A stretch of DNA of 64,000 nt, from positions 174,128-238,127 of the forward strand of contig JACPNQ010000031.1 of the NCBI GenBank assembly GCA_016185425.1. Reading direction: 5' to 3'. The notes beneath the pieces were generated by a model. The model was not told the DNA's origin, ran no database searches, and saw nothing but the letters and a program-made list of their open reading frames with translations. This stretch comes from Acidobacteriota bacterium. GTDB lineage: Bacteria > Acidobacteriota > Terriglobia > Bryobacterales > Bryobacteraceae. Below are positions 16,796-25,529 of this stretch, one piece after another. The position numbers and the translations under genes were made by a program. How positions within the stretch are numbered: the stretch's first letter is position 1; each line of letters begins with the position of its first letter.

Positions 16796-18714
16796 TAACC
16801 TGCAAATTCCCGATGAATTTACGATTTCTAATGATGGTTTCGGTTGCGGGTGGTTTGTGTGCGCAGGATACGGCTAAAATCGATCCGGTTCGCACGGAGA
16901 TCACCGTGAACGAGAAGATCGCGGCGGAGGCGCCGGCATCGATTACCGTATGGCAGAAACTGGAGATTCAGAAAACGCCCGGCGTGAATGTCGATGACCG
17001 CCTGCGAAGTGTGCCGGGCTTCTCGTTGTTCCGTCGAAGCTCGAGCGTGGCGGCGAATCCGACGACGCAAGGAATCTCGCTGCGCGGGCTGGGATCGAGC
17101 GGCGCGTCGCGAACGCTGGTGCTGTGGGATGGCGTACCTGCGAACGATCCGTTCGGCGGCTGGGTCTATTGGACTCGTTTTTCACCGGAAGAGATTGAGC
17201 GCGTGGAAATCGTGCGAGGCGCTTCGACAAGTGTTTTCGGCGATCGCGCCATCGGCGGCTCCATGCAACTGTTCTCGCGGCAGGCCGAACCTTGGAGGCT
17301 GCGCGGCGGTTATGAGGGCGGGAGCAACAACACGCATCAGTTGACCGCCGGTTTTAGCCATCTAAAGCCGCGGTGGGCTCTGAGCACCGATATGCGGGCG
17401 TTCCGTACCGGCGGCTACTATATTGTCGAAGGCTTCCGCCGCGGCGCGGCGGATACGCGCGCCGGCGTCGATTTCGCGGCAGGGGACGTCCGGCTGGACT
17501 ACATGGGCGCCAAGGACAAGTTCTTCTTGAAATTCGATGCGCTGACCGAGGACCGGGCCAATGGGACCGTTGTGCAGCGCAATTCCACCAGCCTCGGCAA
17601 CTTGTCCGGCCAGTACTTCCGCGAGTTCGGGAAGGACAATCTGTCGTTAACCGGCTGGCACGGCCGCGAAGAGTTTCACTCCAGTTTTTCGACCATCCTG
17701 GTCGGCCGGCAATCGGAGCGGCTAACCATGCTGCAGCAGGTGCCGGCGGAGGTGACGGGCGGGGCCGGAATCTACCGCTTACAGCGCTCGGGAGCGAACG
17801 CCCTGTTCGGCGGAGACTTCACGCGCGTCGAAGGCTACAGCAACGAGACCAGTTTCCCGGCTGGATTCGCCAGCCGTGGCGGGGTGCAGTGGCAGCGGGG
17901 GGCGTTTGCGCAGACCGACGTGAAGGCCGGTCCTTTCAAACTGTTCGGCGGTGGGCGTGTTCATGCGGCGGGGAAACAAGGCGCGTTCTTTTCGCCAAGC
18001 GGCGGATTTGTGCTCGGCAGGAAACAGTGGCGCGCGAGAGGTTCGGTATTTCGCTCCTTCCGCGCGCCGACTCTCAACGAGCTCTACCGGGAGTTTCGCG
18101 CCGGCGTCACAGTGACGCGGGCGAATGATGCGCTGAAGCCGGAGTTCGCCTTTGGTTCGGAAGTCGGCGTTGACTACTCCGGCGAGAGGACCCGCGCGTC
18201 GGTCACGTTTTTCCGTACGTCGCTGTCGGACTTAATCACCAATGTCACGCTGATCAGCACGCCAACCCTGATCGAGCGCCAGCGGCGCAACGCGGCCTCG
18301 GCCCTGACGCGCGGCGTGGAGGCGAACGTCACGCGGCAATTGCGCGATCTCCGCCTGGACCTTGCCTGGCTCTTCAGTGAAAGCCGTTATTCCACTCGCC
18401 TGCGAATCGCGCAAGTGCCCAAACACGCCGGAAACGCGACGCTCTCCTGGGTGAAGGGCAAGACACTCTTGAGTGGCGGCATCCGTGGGTTTTCGTCGCA
18501 GTTCGAAGACGACATCAACACGCTGCGAATGCCCGGTTATGCCACCATGCAGGTTGCCGCCAGGCAGGGGTTGACCGATCAACTCGCCGCCGTCGCTTCG
18601 TTTGAGAACCTGCTCGATAAGCGCTTTTACACGTCGATGGCCGCCGTACCGAATATCGGCGCGCCTCGTCTATGGCGCCTCGGGCTGCGTTGGGATGGCA
18701 AGCTGAGGAAGTAG
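16792..18714 (+). CDS. TonB-dependent outer-membrane receptor
   Basis: 640 residues from GTG 16792 (overlapping the DUF58 stop); an ATG at 16813 would give a tidier signal peptide (MNLRFLMMVSVAGGLCAQ). The plug domain is clear: ITVWQKLEIQKTPGVNVDDR, SLFRRSSSVAANPTTQGISL, RTLVLWDGVPANDPFGGW and EEIERVEIVRGASTSVFGDR. A beta-barrel follows with a typical late strand pair (FRSFRAPTLNELYREFRAG) and NLLDKRFYTS near the end. The last residues are WDGKLRK, without the usual terminal aromatic residue. Size and features match siderophore/vitamin-type receptors (BtuB/CirA class). The ligand is unknown and no periplasmic binding protein adjoins. Confidence 0.9.
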   Translation: MITCKFPMNLRFLMMVSVAGGLCAQDTAKIDPVRTEITVNEKIAAEAPASITVWQKLEIQKTPGVNVDDRLRSVPGFSLFRRSSSVAANPTTQGISLRGLGSSGASRTLVLWDGVPANDPFGGWVYWTRFSPEEIERVEIVRGASTSVFGDRAIGGSMQLFSRQAEPWRLRGGYEGGSNNTHQLTAGFSHLKPRWALSTDMRAFRTGGYYIVEGFRRGAADTRAGVDFAAGDVRLDYMGAKDKFFLKFDALTEDRANGTVVQRNSTSLGNLSGQYFREFGKDNLSLTGWHGREEFHSSFSTILVGRQSERLTMLQQVPAEVTGGAGIYRLQRSGANALFGGDFTRVEGYSNETSFPAGFASRGGVQWQRGAFAQTDVKAGPFKLFGGGRVHAAGKQGAFFSPSGGFVLGRKQWRARGSVFRSFRAPTLNELYREFRAGVTVTRANDALKPEFAFGSEVGVDYSGERTRASVTFFRTSLSDLITNVTLISTPTLIERQRRNAASALTRGVEANVTRQLRDLRLDLAWLFSESRYSTRLRIAQVPKHAGNATLSWVKGKTLLSGGIRGFSSQFEDDINTLRMPGYATMQVAARQGLTDQLAAVASFENLLDKRFYTSMAAVPNIGAPRLWRLGLRWDGKLRK

Positions 18715-18715
18715 G

Positions 18716-20143
18716 CTACTTGCCCTTTGGGTCGGCCCGCAGCGTCGTCCACGGCCGTGCGGGCATATCTTTCAAATACGGACGCGCCCACGTATTTTCG
18801 GGGTGCCGCGCCAGATATCGGGCAGCCTGGAACGGCGCGCCGCACTGCGTGCCGATGGCGCCAGTGAACGTCATCTGCTTGGCCATGGCCGCATCGGCCA
18901 CCTTGTTTTGCACAGCGCCCGCCAGGCCATAAGGCGGCATCCAGGAGACGATGCCCCGCGGAGAAAAGTCGATGCGGCCGCAGAGAGTCCGTTCGTTCGG
19001 ATCCGCCTTCCCGGTGAAGCTGTCTACGGCGTCTCCGAGAAATCGCTGGCCTGCCTTCACGTCGATCTTGCCCTTCCATTCCGCCATAAGCTGCTCCCAG
19101 CGAATGCGCCGCGCGTTGGCGCTCACGCTCCGGTCCTTCATCGGGAAAGCCGTTTCCTCTTCGGCGAGTTTTTCATTTACCGGGAAATTGGACCCGACAA
19201 AGTAGCCGTCAATGGTCCGGCGGAGAGTTACATTTTTGAGGCCGAGTTCCAGGCTCGCGATTTCACCGGTCTTCGTGTCACCTACCAGCCAGTTGTTCGC
19301 ATAGCCGCCATTGTTTCCCTCGCTCATGATCTGTGCGAATTCGTCGATCGAGTTCGAGTATTGCATCGCCTTCCGGGCACGCGCGAACTCGGGGATACCT
19401 TCGGGGTCGAACCCGGAAAACTGGCTGATGGTCGTTTCGGTGATCATCATTCCGGCCGAGTTCACACCGAAGTCGTCGGCGCTATGAATCACGCCGGGAA
19501 GGCCATCCATGAAGATCCGGTTGCCGCGCTCCGGAACGATATCGAAGGCGATGTTCCAGCGCTGCCCGTCCAGATAACCGGTCCAAGCGTTGTGCCCCAT
19601 GACGATCTTGCCGTCTTTCGTGTAGTCTCCGGTGGCGATAAAAGCGCTGCAGCGCTCAGGCACGGAAACCGGCTTCGGGTGATCGCCGTCGGGCTGCTTC
19701 TTCTCCCAATAAGGCACATAGTAGGGACCGAGCTCGAGAAATGCGTTCAGCGCGACGACGTCCCAGATGTCGAGGGCAACTCCCTTCGATTTCAATCCGT
19801 TGACGATGCCCTGTAGTTCCTCGCGATATTCCGTCTCCACTTTCGGCCAGAGCACTTCTTCGGCCGCCTTGCGAAAAAAGTCCCAATCCTTCTTGGTGTC
19901 GTGCTCCAGTTCGAGCGCAATAATCCGCTGTAGCTCGGCGATTTCCTTGGAGAGCAGATTCCCGTGCTGATAGCCAATTTCGGAAGGTGACCCCTCCAAG
20001 TGAATTTGAATCCAACCGTTCTGCATCGGCTTGCGCGCGGCTTTGCGCAGGATAGCTTCCGGGCTGTCGGTCGCCCCGGCCGCGGGCTGAATTGTGGAGA
20101 GAAGAGCAACGGCGAGAGCAGCAATCACGGACCGAAACGTCAC
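18716..20143 (-). CDS. Secreted C45-type / phospholipase-B-like Ntn hydrolase
   Basis: 475 residues from GTG 20143, preceded by AGGAG at good spacing. The signal peptide is VTFRSVIAALAVALLSTIQP. The key segment is VPERCSAFIATGDYTKDGK with C165, followed by IVMGHNAWTGY. C45 acyltransferase-like and phospholipase-B-like proteins self-cleave before such a cysteine, which becomes the nucleophile; the downstream H-N and asparagine contacts fit. Other family markers are GYQHGNLLSKEI and GVNSAGMMITETTIS. Substrate could be an N-acyl amide, peptide or phospholipid. It converges on the TonB receptor with a 1-base gap and diverges from the PpiC gene. Confidence 0.8.
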   Translation of the reverse strand: MTFRSVIAALAVALLSTIQPAAGATDSPEAILRKAARKPMQNGWIQIHLEGSPSEIGYQHGNLLSKEIAELQRIIALELEHDTKKDWDFFRKAAEEVLWPKVETEYREELQGIVNGLKSKGVALDIWDVVALNAFLELGPYYVPYWEKKQPDGDHPKPVSVPERCSAFIATGDYTKDGKIVMGHNAWTGYLDGQRWNIAFDIVPERGNRIFMDGLPGVIHSADDFGVNSAGMMITETTISQFSGFDPEGIPEFARARKAMQYSNSIDEFAQIMSEGNNGGYANNWLVGDTKTGEIASLELGLKNVTLRRTIDGYFVGSNFPVNEKLAEEETAFPMKDRSVSANARRIRWEQLMAEWKGKIDVKAGQRFLGDAVDSFTGKADPNERTLCGRIDFSPRGIVSWMPPYGLAGAVQNKVADAAMAKQMTFTGAIGTQCGAPFQAARYLARHPENTWARPYLKDMPARPWTTLRADPKGK

Positions 20144-20171
20144 GATATCTCCTGGGGTCAGTCTATAGTAT

Positions 20172-21821
20172 ATGGGCTTCGTTAAACTAAAAGAGATGAA
20201 GATTCGAGCAGTCGCCGCTTTTTTACTTGCCGGCGGCGTATTTTTCCAGCCAATTCGCGCGCAGGTCACCAGGACCATCGAGATCGATCCCGCCAAACCG
20301 CGTGAGATAGTGGCGACGCTGGATGGCACTCCGGTTACCGCTGAAGAGTTTCAGCAACTCATCGTCGCCATGGATCCGAAGGTGAAGGAGGCCACGCGGA
20401 ACGACGCTGTGGAGATGTTGCGATACGTCGGCTGGTTGCGGCGTATGGGCGCAGAGGCCGAAAAACGTGGACTGGCGGCGCAGAATCCGCTGAAGACCCA
20501 GTTGGAAATGGCCCGCATCCAGTTACTCTCGAACGCCGTCATTCAGCAGCACGAACTGGAGGAAGTGGTGACGCCGTTTGAGCAGCGTGGTTACTATCAG
20601 GCAAACCTCGCGTCCTACTCCGGCGTGAAGCTGAAGCTGATCTACGTCCCGTTTTCAACGGAAACCGAAGAGTTGCAGGCGAAGCGAAAGCTGGAGGAAG
20701 TCCACAGGAAACTGCAGGGCGGCGCGAACTTCGTGGCCATGGTGAAGGAATACTCGAAAAACGAGGAGTCCCGTGAGAAGGACGGCGACTTCGGCGAAGT
20801 ACGCTTGGCGGATCGGATTCCACAAACAGTGAAGGACGTTGCCTACAAGTTGAAAGACGGTGAGTTCAGCGCGCCCGTGCGCTTGCCGAATGGTTACTAC
20901 ATCTTCCAGCGGACGGGAACGAATACCGACCCGTATGAGAAGGTCAAGGATCCGATCTTCACCGAGATCAAACAGAAACGCAATCTGGAGTGGGTAGAGA
21001 GGAACCGTAAGGCGGTTGTCATCGAAATGAAACCTTCCGGAACAGGCAAGGACCCTAAGCGGGTCGTCGCGCTTCTCGAAGGACAGCCTGTGACCGCGGC
21101 CGATGTCGAGGTCTATCTGGGCGCGATGGATGAAAAGCTGCGTGCGAATCTGCGCGATTCGCAGGAGGAGATGCTGCGCGGGATAGGCTTCATGCGGCGC
21201 ATGACGAAAGTCGCCGCGGAGCAGAAACTGGACCAGGCGCCTCCCTTTCGCCAACAGTTGGAGCTGACCCGGCTCCAGGCGTTGTCGAACGCGTTGATCC
21301 AGGCGGAAGAGAAGTCGGTCACCGTAAGCGAAGCGGACGTGAAGAAAGCGTACGCCGACAACCTCCGCGACGTCTCCGCGGCCAAACTGAAGATCGTCTT
21401 CTTCTCCGCGGCGCAGGAGAGCGAGGCGGAAAATCAGGCGGCCCTGCAGCTTGCCCGCGAAGTGAAGGAGAAGATCGAGGGTGGCGCTGACTTTGTGGAG
21501 ATGGTGAAACAGTATTCGAAGGATCCCGTCTCGCGCGATAAGAATGGCGACTACGGGCCGCTGAAAATCACCGACGATATCCCCGCCCCCGCAAAACAGG
21601 CGATCTGGGGCATGGCCGTTGGTGGCGTCAGCGCGCCGGTGAAGCTGCCAAACGGATATTACCTCTTCAAGCTGATCGCATTGGAAGAGCCGGGCATCGA
21701 AAAGGTGCGTGAAGAGTTGACCAGGCGCCTGCGCGCCGCCAAGAGCAGGGAGTGGCTCAACGCCATGCGCGCGCAGGTGCAGGTGAAGCTCACGGAACGG
21801 AAGCCGGAAGCGGCCAAATGA
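20172..21821 (+). CDS. PpiC-type peptidyl-prolyl isomerase with two internal repeats
   Basis: 549 residues from ATG 20172; an in-frame ATG at 20196 (MKIRAVAAFLLAGGVFFQ) is an equally good signal-peptide start. The protein is two copies of one unit. Each has a SurA/PrsA-like helical domain (VEMLRYVGWLRRMGAEAEKR and EEMLRGIGFMRRMTKVAAEQ) followed by a parvulin domain (NFVAMVKEYSKNEESREKDG and DFVEMVKQYSKDPVSRDKNG), each closing with an S-A-P-V-x-L-P-N-G-Y-Y element. It is probably a periplasmic chaperone/isomerase for outer-membrane proteins. It lies 20 bases upstream of trpC, on the same strand and with no terminator, so it may share that transcript. Confidence 0.87.
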   Translation: MGFVKLKEMKIRAVAAFLLAGGVFFQPIRAQVTRTIEIDPAKPREIVATLDGTPVTAEEFQQLIVAMDPKVKEATRNDAVEMLRYVGWLRRMGAEAEKRGLAAQNPLKTQLEMARIQLLSNAVIQQHELEEVVTPFEQRGYYQANLASYSGVKLKLIYVPFSTETEELQAKRKLEEVHRKLQGGANFVAMVKEYSKNEESREKDGDFGEVRLADRIPQTVKDVAYKLKDGEFSAPVRLPNGYYIFQRTGTNTDPYEKVKDPIFTEIKQKRNLEWVERNRKAVVIEMKPSGTGKDPKRVVALLEGQPVTAADVEVYLGAMDEKLRANLRDSQEEMLRGIGFMRRMTKVAAEQKLDQAPPFRQQLELTRLQALSNALIQAEEKSVTVSEADVKKAYADNLRDVSAAKLKIVFFSAAQESEAENQAALQLAREVKEKIEGGADFVEMVKQYSKDPVSRDKNGDYGPLKITDDIPAPAKQAIWGMAVGGVSAPVKLPNGYYLFKLIALEEPGIEKVREELTRRLRAAKSREWLNAMRAQVQVKLTERKPEAAK

Positions 21822-21841
21822 TAGGATAAGGGTTCCGCGGC

Positions 21842-22627
21842 ATGCTGCAGACCGTCCCGGACATTCTGGCAAAAATCGTCGCTCACAAGCGCCAGGAGCT
21901 TGCGGAGCGCGGGGCCGGATTGCGCTTGTTGGAAGCGGATGCGGAAGCATCGGTCCCCGGGCGGCGCGGGTTCCGGAAGGCGCTCGAAGACACCGCTCCC
22001 GCAATCATCGCCGAGATAAAAAAAGCCTCTCCCAGCAAGGGTTTACTGAGCGAATCGTTCGATCCGCCATCAATCGCGCAAATGTATGAGCGCGGCGGTG
22101 CGGCGGCGCTGAGCGTTCTCACCGACGAGCGCTTCTTTCAGGGCCGGTTCGCCGACTTGCAAGCGGCGCGGCAGGCCGTTCGTATCCCTGTGCTGCGGAA
22201 AGACTTTACCGTTTCCGAGCTGCACGTGATTGAGGCGGCGGCGCGCGGCGCGGATGCCATCCTCTTAATCGCGGCGATTCTCGAAACCAGCGAAATGCGG
22301 CGTTTCCGGGAACAGGCGGAAGGCTACGGGCTGGACGTGCTGGTCGAGGTCCACGACGAAGAGGAATTGAAACGGGCGTTTGAATCCGGAGCGTGCATAA
22401 TTGGCGTAAATAACCGCGATTTGCGTACGTTTTCGGTGCATTTGGATACATCTTTGCGCCTTGCCGAAATGATGCCGAAAAACATGCTGACGGTCAGCGA
22501 AAGCGGCATTCACTCCGCCGATGACGTGCGGCTGCTGCGCGGCGCCGGCTACCGGGCGTTCCTGGTAGGCGAGCATTTGATGAAGTCACCCGATCCGGCG
22601 GCGGCTCTGGAGGCGTTGCGGTCGTGA
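21842..22627 (+). CDS. trpC: Indole-3-glycerol-phosphate synthase
   Basis: 261 residues, full length. It converts CdRP to indole-3-glycerol phosphate, the fourth step of tryptophan synthesis, in the cytoplasm. Family markers: opening VPDILAKIVAHKRQELAER, catalytic-lysine segment AEIKKASPSKGLL, SVLTDERFFQGRFADL, VLRKDFTVSELHVIEAAARG, IIGVNNRDLRTFSVHL and TVSESGIHSADDV, in the right order for a TIM barrel. An AAGGG site precedes the ATG. It opens a run of seven tightly spaced or overlapping aromatic amino acid genes. No leader peptide or attenuator was seen in the 20 bases upstream. Confidence 0.97.
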   Translation: MLQTVPDILAKIVAHKRQELAERGAGLRLLEADAEASVPGRRGFRKALEDTAPAIIAEIKKASPSKGLLSESFDPPSIAQMYERGGAAALSVLTDERFFQGRFADLQAARQAVRIPVLRKDFTVSELHVIEAAARGADAILLIAAILETSEMRRFREQAEGYGLDVLVEVHDEEELKRAFESGACIIGVNNRDLRTFSVHLDTSLRLAEMMPKNMLTVSESGIHSADDVRLLRGAGYRAFLVGEHLMKSPDPAAALEALRS

Positions 22628-23223
22628 CTGTCGTGAAAGTGTGCGGCATTACCAACGCCGGCGATGCGCGCGCGGCGGTGGAAGCGGGCGCGGGCGCGCT
22701 GGGGTTTAACTTCTATCCAAAGAGTCCGCGGTTTGTGAGTGTCGAGGCCGCGGCCGCGATCACCTCTGAACTGGGGTCCAGCGTACTGAAGGTAGGTGTG
22801 TTCGTGAACGAATTGCCCGTGCTCGTGACGGAGATCATGCGCGCGGCCGGCCTGGATGTGGCGCAGTTGCATGGCGACGAGTTGCCGGGCGAGGCGCCTG
22901 CCGGTGTCCGCGTTTGGAAGGCGTTCCGCGTGCACGCGGAGTTTGGGTTCGCGCAGTTGGAATCGTTTCCCGCCGAGGCATTTCTGTTGGATACGCCCAC
23001 CGTAATGTACGGCGGCAGCGGCCACACGTTCGATTGGACGCGGGCGCGCGGTGCGTCGCGGCGAATCGTACTGGCCGGCGGATTGGACGAAAGTAATGTG
23101 CGGGAGGCGATCGCGGTTGCGCAGCCATGGGGTGTGGATGCGTGTTCGCGGCTCGAATCGTCGCCCGGGAAAAAGGACCATGGCCGCATGGCGCGCTTCA
23201 TCGCCGCGGCGCATTCTGTATGA
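22624..23223 (+). CDS. trpF: Phosphoribosylanthranilate isomerase
   Basis: 199 residues, starting at a GTG that overlaps trpC by 4 bases. It catalyses the Amadori rearrangement of PRA to CdRP, the step before TrpC. Markers: VVKVCGITNAGDARAAVEAG with the catalytic cysteine in VCGIT, LGFNFYPKSPRFV, VGVFVNELP, QLHGDELPGEAP, LLDTPTVMYGGSGHTFDW (catalytic aspartate in L-L-D), LAGGLDESNVREAI and GVDACSRLESSPGKKDH. The last segment is the phosphate-binding loop; the usual valine-serine of D-V-S-S is changed to D-A-C-S. Separate trpF and trpC genes, not a fusion. Confidence 0.95.
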   Translation: MTVVKVCGITNAGDARAAVEAGAGALGFNFYPKSPRFVSVEAAAAITSELGSSVLKVGVFVNELPVLVTEIMRAAGLDVAQLHGDELPGEAPAGVRVWKAFRVHAEFGFAQLESFPAEAFLLDTPTVMYGGSGHTFDWTRARGASRRIVLAGGLDESNVREAIAVAQPWGVDACSRLESSPGKKDHGRMARFIAAAHSV

Positions 23224-24419
23224 TCACGACATCGCAACCGGATAGCGGCGGGCATTTCGGCCCGTATGGCGGGCGGTTTGTGCCCGAGGTGCTGATGGCA
23301 CCGCTGGAGGAATTGGAGAGGGCGTATGTAGTTGCCCGTCACGATCCGGCGTTCCACAAAGAACTATCGGACCTGATGACCAACTACGCTGGCAGGCCGA
23401 CGGCCCTCTGGGAAGCGAAACGGCTCTCCGGCGTGCTCGGCGGCGCGCGGATCTACATCAAGCGCGAGGACCTGCTACACACCGGCGCGCACAAGATCAA
23501 CAACTGCCTCGGCCAGATTCTGCTGGCGCGGCGGATGGGCAAGAAACGCATCATCGCCGAGACGGGCGCGGGCCAGCACGGCGTGGCGACGGCCACCGTC
23601 TGCGCTCTCTTCGGCATGGACTGCACCGTCTACATGGGCGAGGAAGACATGCGGCGGCAGCGCCTGAACGTCTTCCGCATGCGGCTGCTGGGCGCGAAGG
23701 TTGTCAGCGTAACGAACGGGTCGCGAACGCTGAAGGACGCTATCAGCGAAGCGATGCGCGACTGGGTGACGAACGTTGAAAACACCCACTATTTATTGGG
23801 TTCCGCGCTCGGCTCGCATCCGTACCCGGTAATGGTGCGCGACTTTCACAGCGTCATAGGCCGAGAGGCGCGGGCGCAGTTTCTGGAGCGTGAGGGCCGG
23901 CTGCCCGATACGGTATTCGCCTGCGTCGGCGGCGGTTCAAACGCCATCGGCATGTTCCATGAGTTCATCGGCGACGAAGGTGTCGAGCTGATCGGTGTCG
24001 AAGCGGGCGGGCGCAGTTTGGAGTTGGGTGAACACGCCGCGCGCTTCGCGGGTGGATCGCCGGGAGTGCTGCAGGGCTGTTATAGCTACGTGCTGCAGAA
24101 CGCCGACGGACAGATTGCGCTGACGCACTCCGTGTCCGCGGGTTTGGACTACGCCATGATCGGGCCGGAGCACGCCTACCTGGCCGATGGCGGGCGGGCG
24201 ACTTACGTGAACTGCTCGGACGCCGCCGCGCTCGATGCGGCGAGGATGTTGTCGCGCACCGAAGGAATCATTCCAGCGCTCGAGTCGTCGCACGCCGTCG
24301 CTGAGGCGATCCGGCGCGCACCCGCCGAGAAGGGCAAAGTCTTTCTCGTAAACCTGTCCGGCCGCGGCGATAAAGACATCGACATATACCGGGAGAACTT
24401 AAAGGATCTGGATGAGTAA
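23220..24419 (+). CDS. trpB: Tryptophan synthase beta chain
   Basis: 399 residues from ATG 23220, which overlaps the trpF stop by 4 bases. It condenses indole with serine using pyridoxal phosphate. Opening GHFGPYGGRFVPEVLMAPLE is diagnostic. The PLP lysine is K92 in HTGAHKINNCLGQ. Further markers are AETGAGQHGVATATVCALFG, YMGEEDMRRQRLNVFRM, the phosphate loop GGGSNAIGMFH and EGIIPALESSHAVA. It belongs to the common TrpB1 type expected to pair with TrpA, encoded next with an 8-base overlap (ATGAGTAA). Frame open upstream of 23220 lies inside trpF and is not used. Confidence 0.98.
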   Translation: MITTSQPDSGGHFGPYGGRFVPEVLMAPLEELERAYVVARHDPAFHKELSDLMTNYAGRPTALWEAKRLSGVLGGARIYIKREDLLHTGAHKINNCLGQILLARRMGKKRIIAETGAGQHGVATATVCALFGMDCTVYMGEEDMRRQRLNVFRMRLLGAKVVSVTNGSRTLKDAISEAMRDWVTNVENTHYLLGSALGSHPYPVMVRDFHSVIGREARAQFLEREGRLPDTVFACVGGGSNAIGMFHEFIGDEGVELIGVEAGGRSLELGEHAARFAGGSPGVLQGCYSYVLQNADGQIALTHSVSAGLDYAMIGPEHAYLADGGRATYVNCSDAAALDAARMLSRTEGIIPALESSHAVAEAIRRAPAEKGKVFLVNLSGRGDKDIDIYRENLKDLDE

Positions 24420-25236
24420 CACACGAATCGGCCGCCGGTTCGCGGAACTGCGTGAGAAGAACCAGCCGGCGCTGGTAGCCTATTTAACCGCCGGGGACCC
24501 ATCGCTTGACGCGACTGTCCGGCTCGTTGCCGCGTTGGAGCGCGGAGGCGCCGACATCATCGAACTGGGCGTGCCGTTTTCCGATCCGATTGCGGACGGA
24601 CCCGTTATTATGCGCGGCGCGGAAAGGGCGCTGGCGGCGGGAACTTCGCTGCGCGGTGTGCTGGACTGCGCCGCGAAGATTCGCGCGCATTCGGAAGTTC
24701 CAATTCTGCTGTTCTCCTACTTGAACCCGATGATGCGGTACGGGTTCGCGAAGTTGGCGGTGGACGCAAAGGCGGCGGGCGTGGACGGCATATTGATGAC
24801 GGACGCGAGTGTCGAAGAGGCCGAACCGTACGTTAAGACGATTCGCGACGCGGGTCTGGACACCGTGTTTCTGGCAGCGCCGACAAGCACGCCGGAAAGG
24901 CTGGCGCTGGTCGGCCGTTACTCATCGGGGTTTGTCTATCTGGTGAGCCGCACCGGCGTGACCGGGGAACAGGCGCAGCTTTCGGCGCAGGCGCTGCCGT
25001 TGGTGAAGGCTATGCGCGCCCACACGGATCTCCCGTTGGCGGTAGGATTTGGAATCGCCAAAGCGGCCGATGCGCAAGCCGTCGGGCAGTTGGCGGACGG
25101 AGTGGTGGTGGGCAGTGCGTTTGTGCGCGTGATAGAAAGATACGCGGGAACACCGGAGATGGAAACCAAGTTGGAAGCACTGGCCCGCGAATTGAAAACC
25201 GGCGCTCTGCAGGGCAGAGGGACGGCAGGCGAATGA
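24412..25236 (+). CDS. trpA: Tryptophan synthase alpha chain
   Basis: 274 residues. It cleaves indole-3-glycerol phosphate and passes indole through the tunnel to TrpB. The active acids are visible: E51 in ELGVPFSDPIADGP and D62 in the same loop (equivalents of the well-known E49 and D60). Other markers are LVAYLTAGDPSLDATVRLVA, ILLFSYLNPMMRYGF, FLAAPTSTPERLALVGRYSS, GFVYLVSRTGVTG and VGFGIAKAADAQAV with the phosphate site GVVVGSAFV. The start overlaps trpB by 8 bases and its stop overlaps the chorismate mutase start by 4. Confidence 0.97.
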   Translation: MSNTRIGRRFAELREKNQPALVAYLTAGDPSLDATVRLVAALERGGADIIELGVPFSDPIADGPVIMRGAERALAAGTSLRGVLDCAAKIRAHSEVPILLFSYLNPMMRYGFAKLAVDAKAAGVDGILMTDASVEEAEPYVKTIRDAGLDTVFLAAPTSTPERLALVGRYSSGFVYLVSRTGVTGEQAQLSAQALPLVKAMRAHTDLPLAVGFGIAKAADAQAVGQLADGVVVGSAFVRVIERYAGTPEMETKLEALARELKTGALQGRGTAGE

Positions 25237-25526
25237 CTCTCGACGAAGCGAGAGAAGTTCTTTGTCAGTGCCGCCGGGAGATAGATGAGATCGACCAGCG
25301 GCTGGTGGCGATGTTGAACGAACGCAGCCGCGTGGTGGAGCGCATCGGCGCCGTAAAGCAGAGCGTCAGTCTGCCTGTCTACGAACCGAAGCGCGAAGAC
25401 GAAGTATACGCAAATATCGACGCTGCCAATCACGGACCGATCACGAAGGACGCGATCCGGCGGATCTTTGAACGAATCATTGATGAAATGCGCACGCTGC
25501 AACGCATGCGGATGGAGGGCAGGTAG
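25233..25526 (+). CDS. aroQ: Chorismate mutase, AroQ class
   Basis: 97 residues, all helical, the size of a stand-alone AroQ mutase. It rearranges chorismate to prephenate, the branch to tyrosine and phenylalanine. Visible markers: ECRREIDEIDQRLVAMLNER-like first helix (CQCRREIDEIDQRLVAMLNE here), RVVERIGAVKQSVSLPVYEP with the basic substrate residues, and RIFERIIDEMRTLQ. ATG 25233 overlaps the trpA stop by 4 bases. Next to it lies a DAHP synthase gene (3-base gap). Since the AroQ domain is often fused to DAHP synthase or prephenate enzymes, the separate, adjacent genes may encode physically interacting proteins. Confidence 0.93.
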   Translation: MTLDEAREVLCQCRREIDEIDQRLVAMLNERSRVVERIGAVKQSVSLPVYEPKREDEVYANIDAANHGPITKDAIRRIFERIIDEMRTLQRMRMEGR

Positions 25527-25529
25527 GGC

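Noticed and set aside
20655..22004. 449-codon minus-strand frame opposite PpiC and trpC
   Set aside because: The plus-strand genes are unambiguous, and the reverse product is low-complexity arginine/leucine/histidine-rich.
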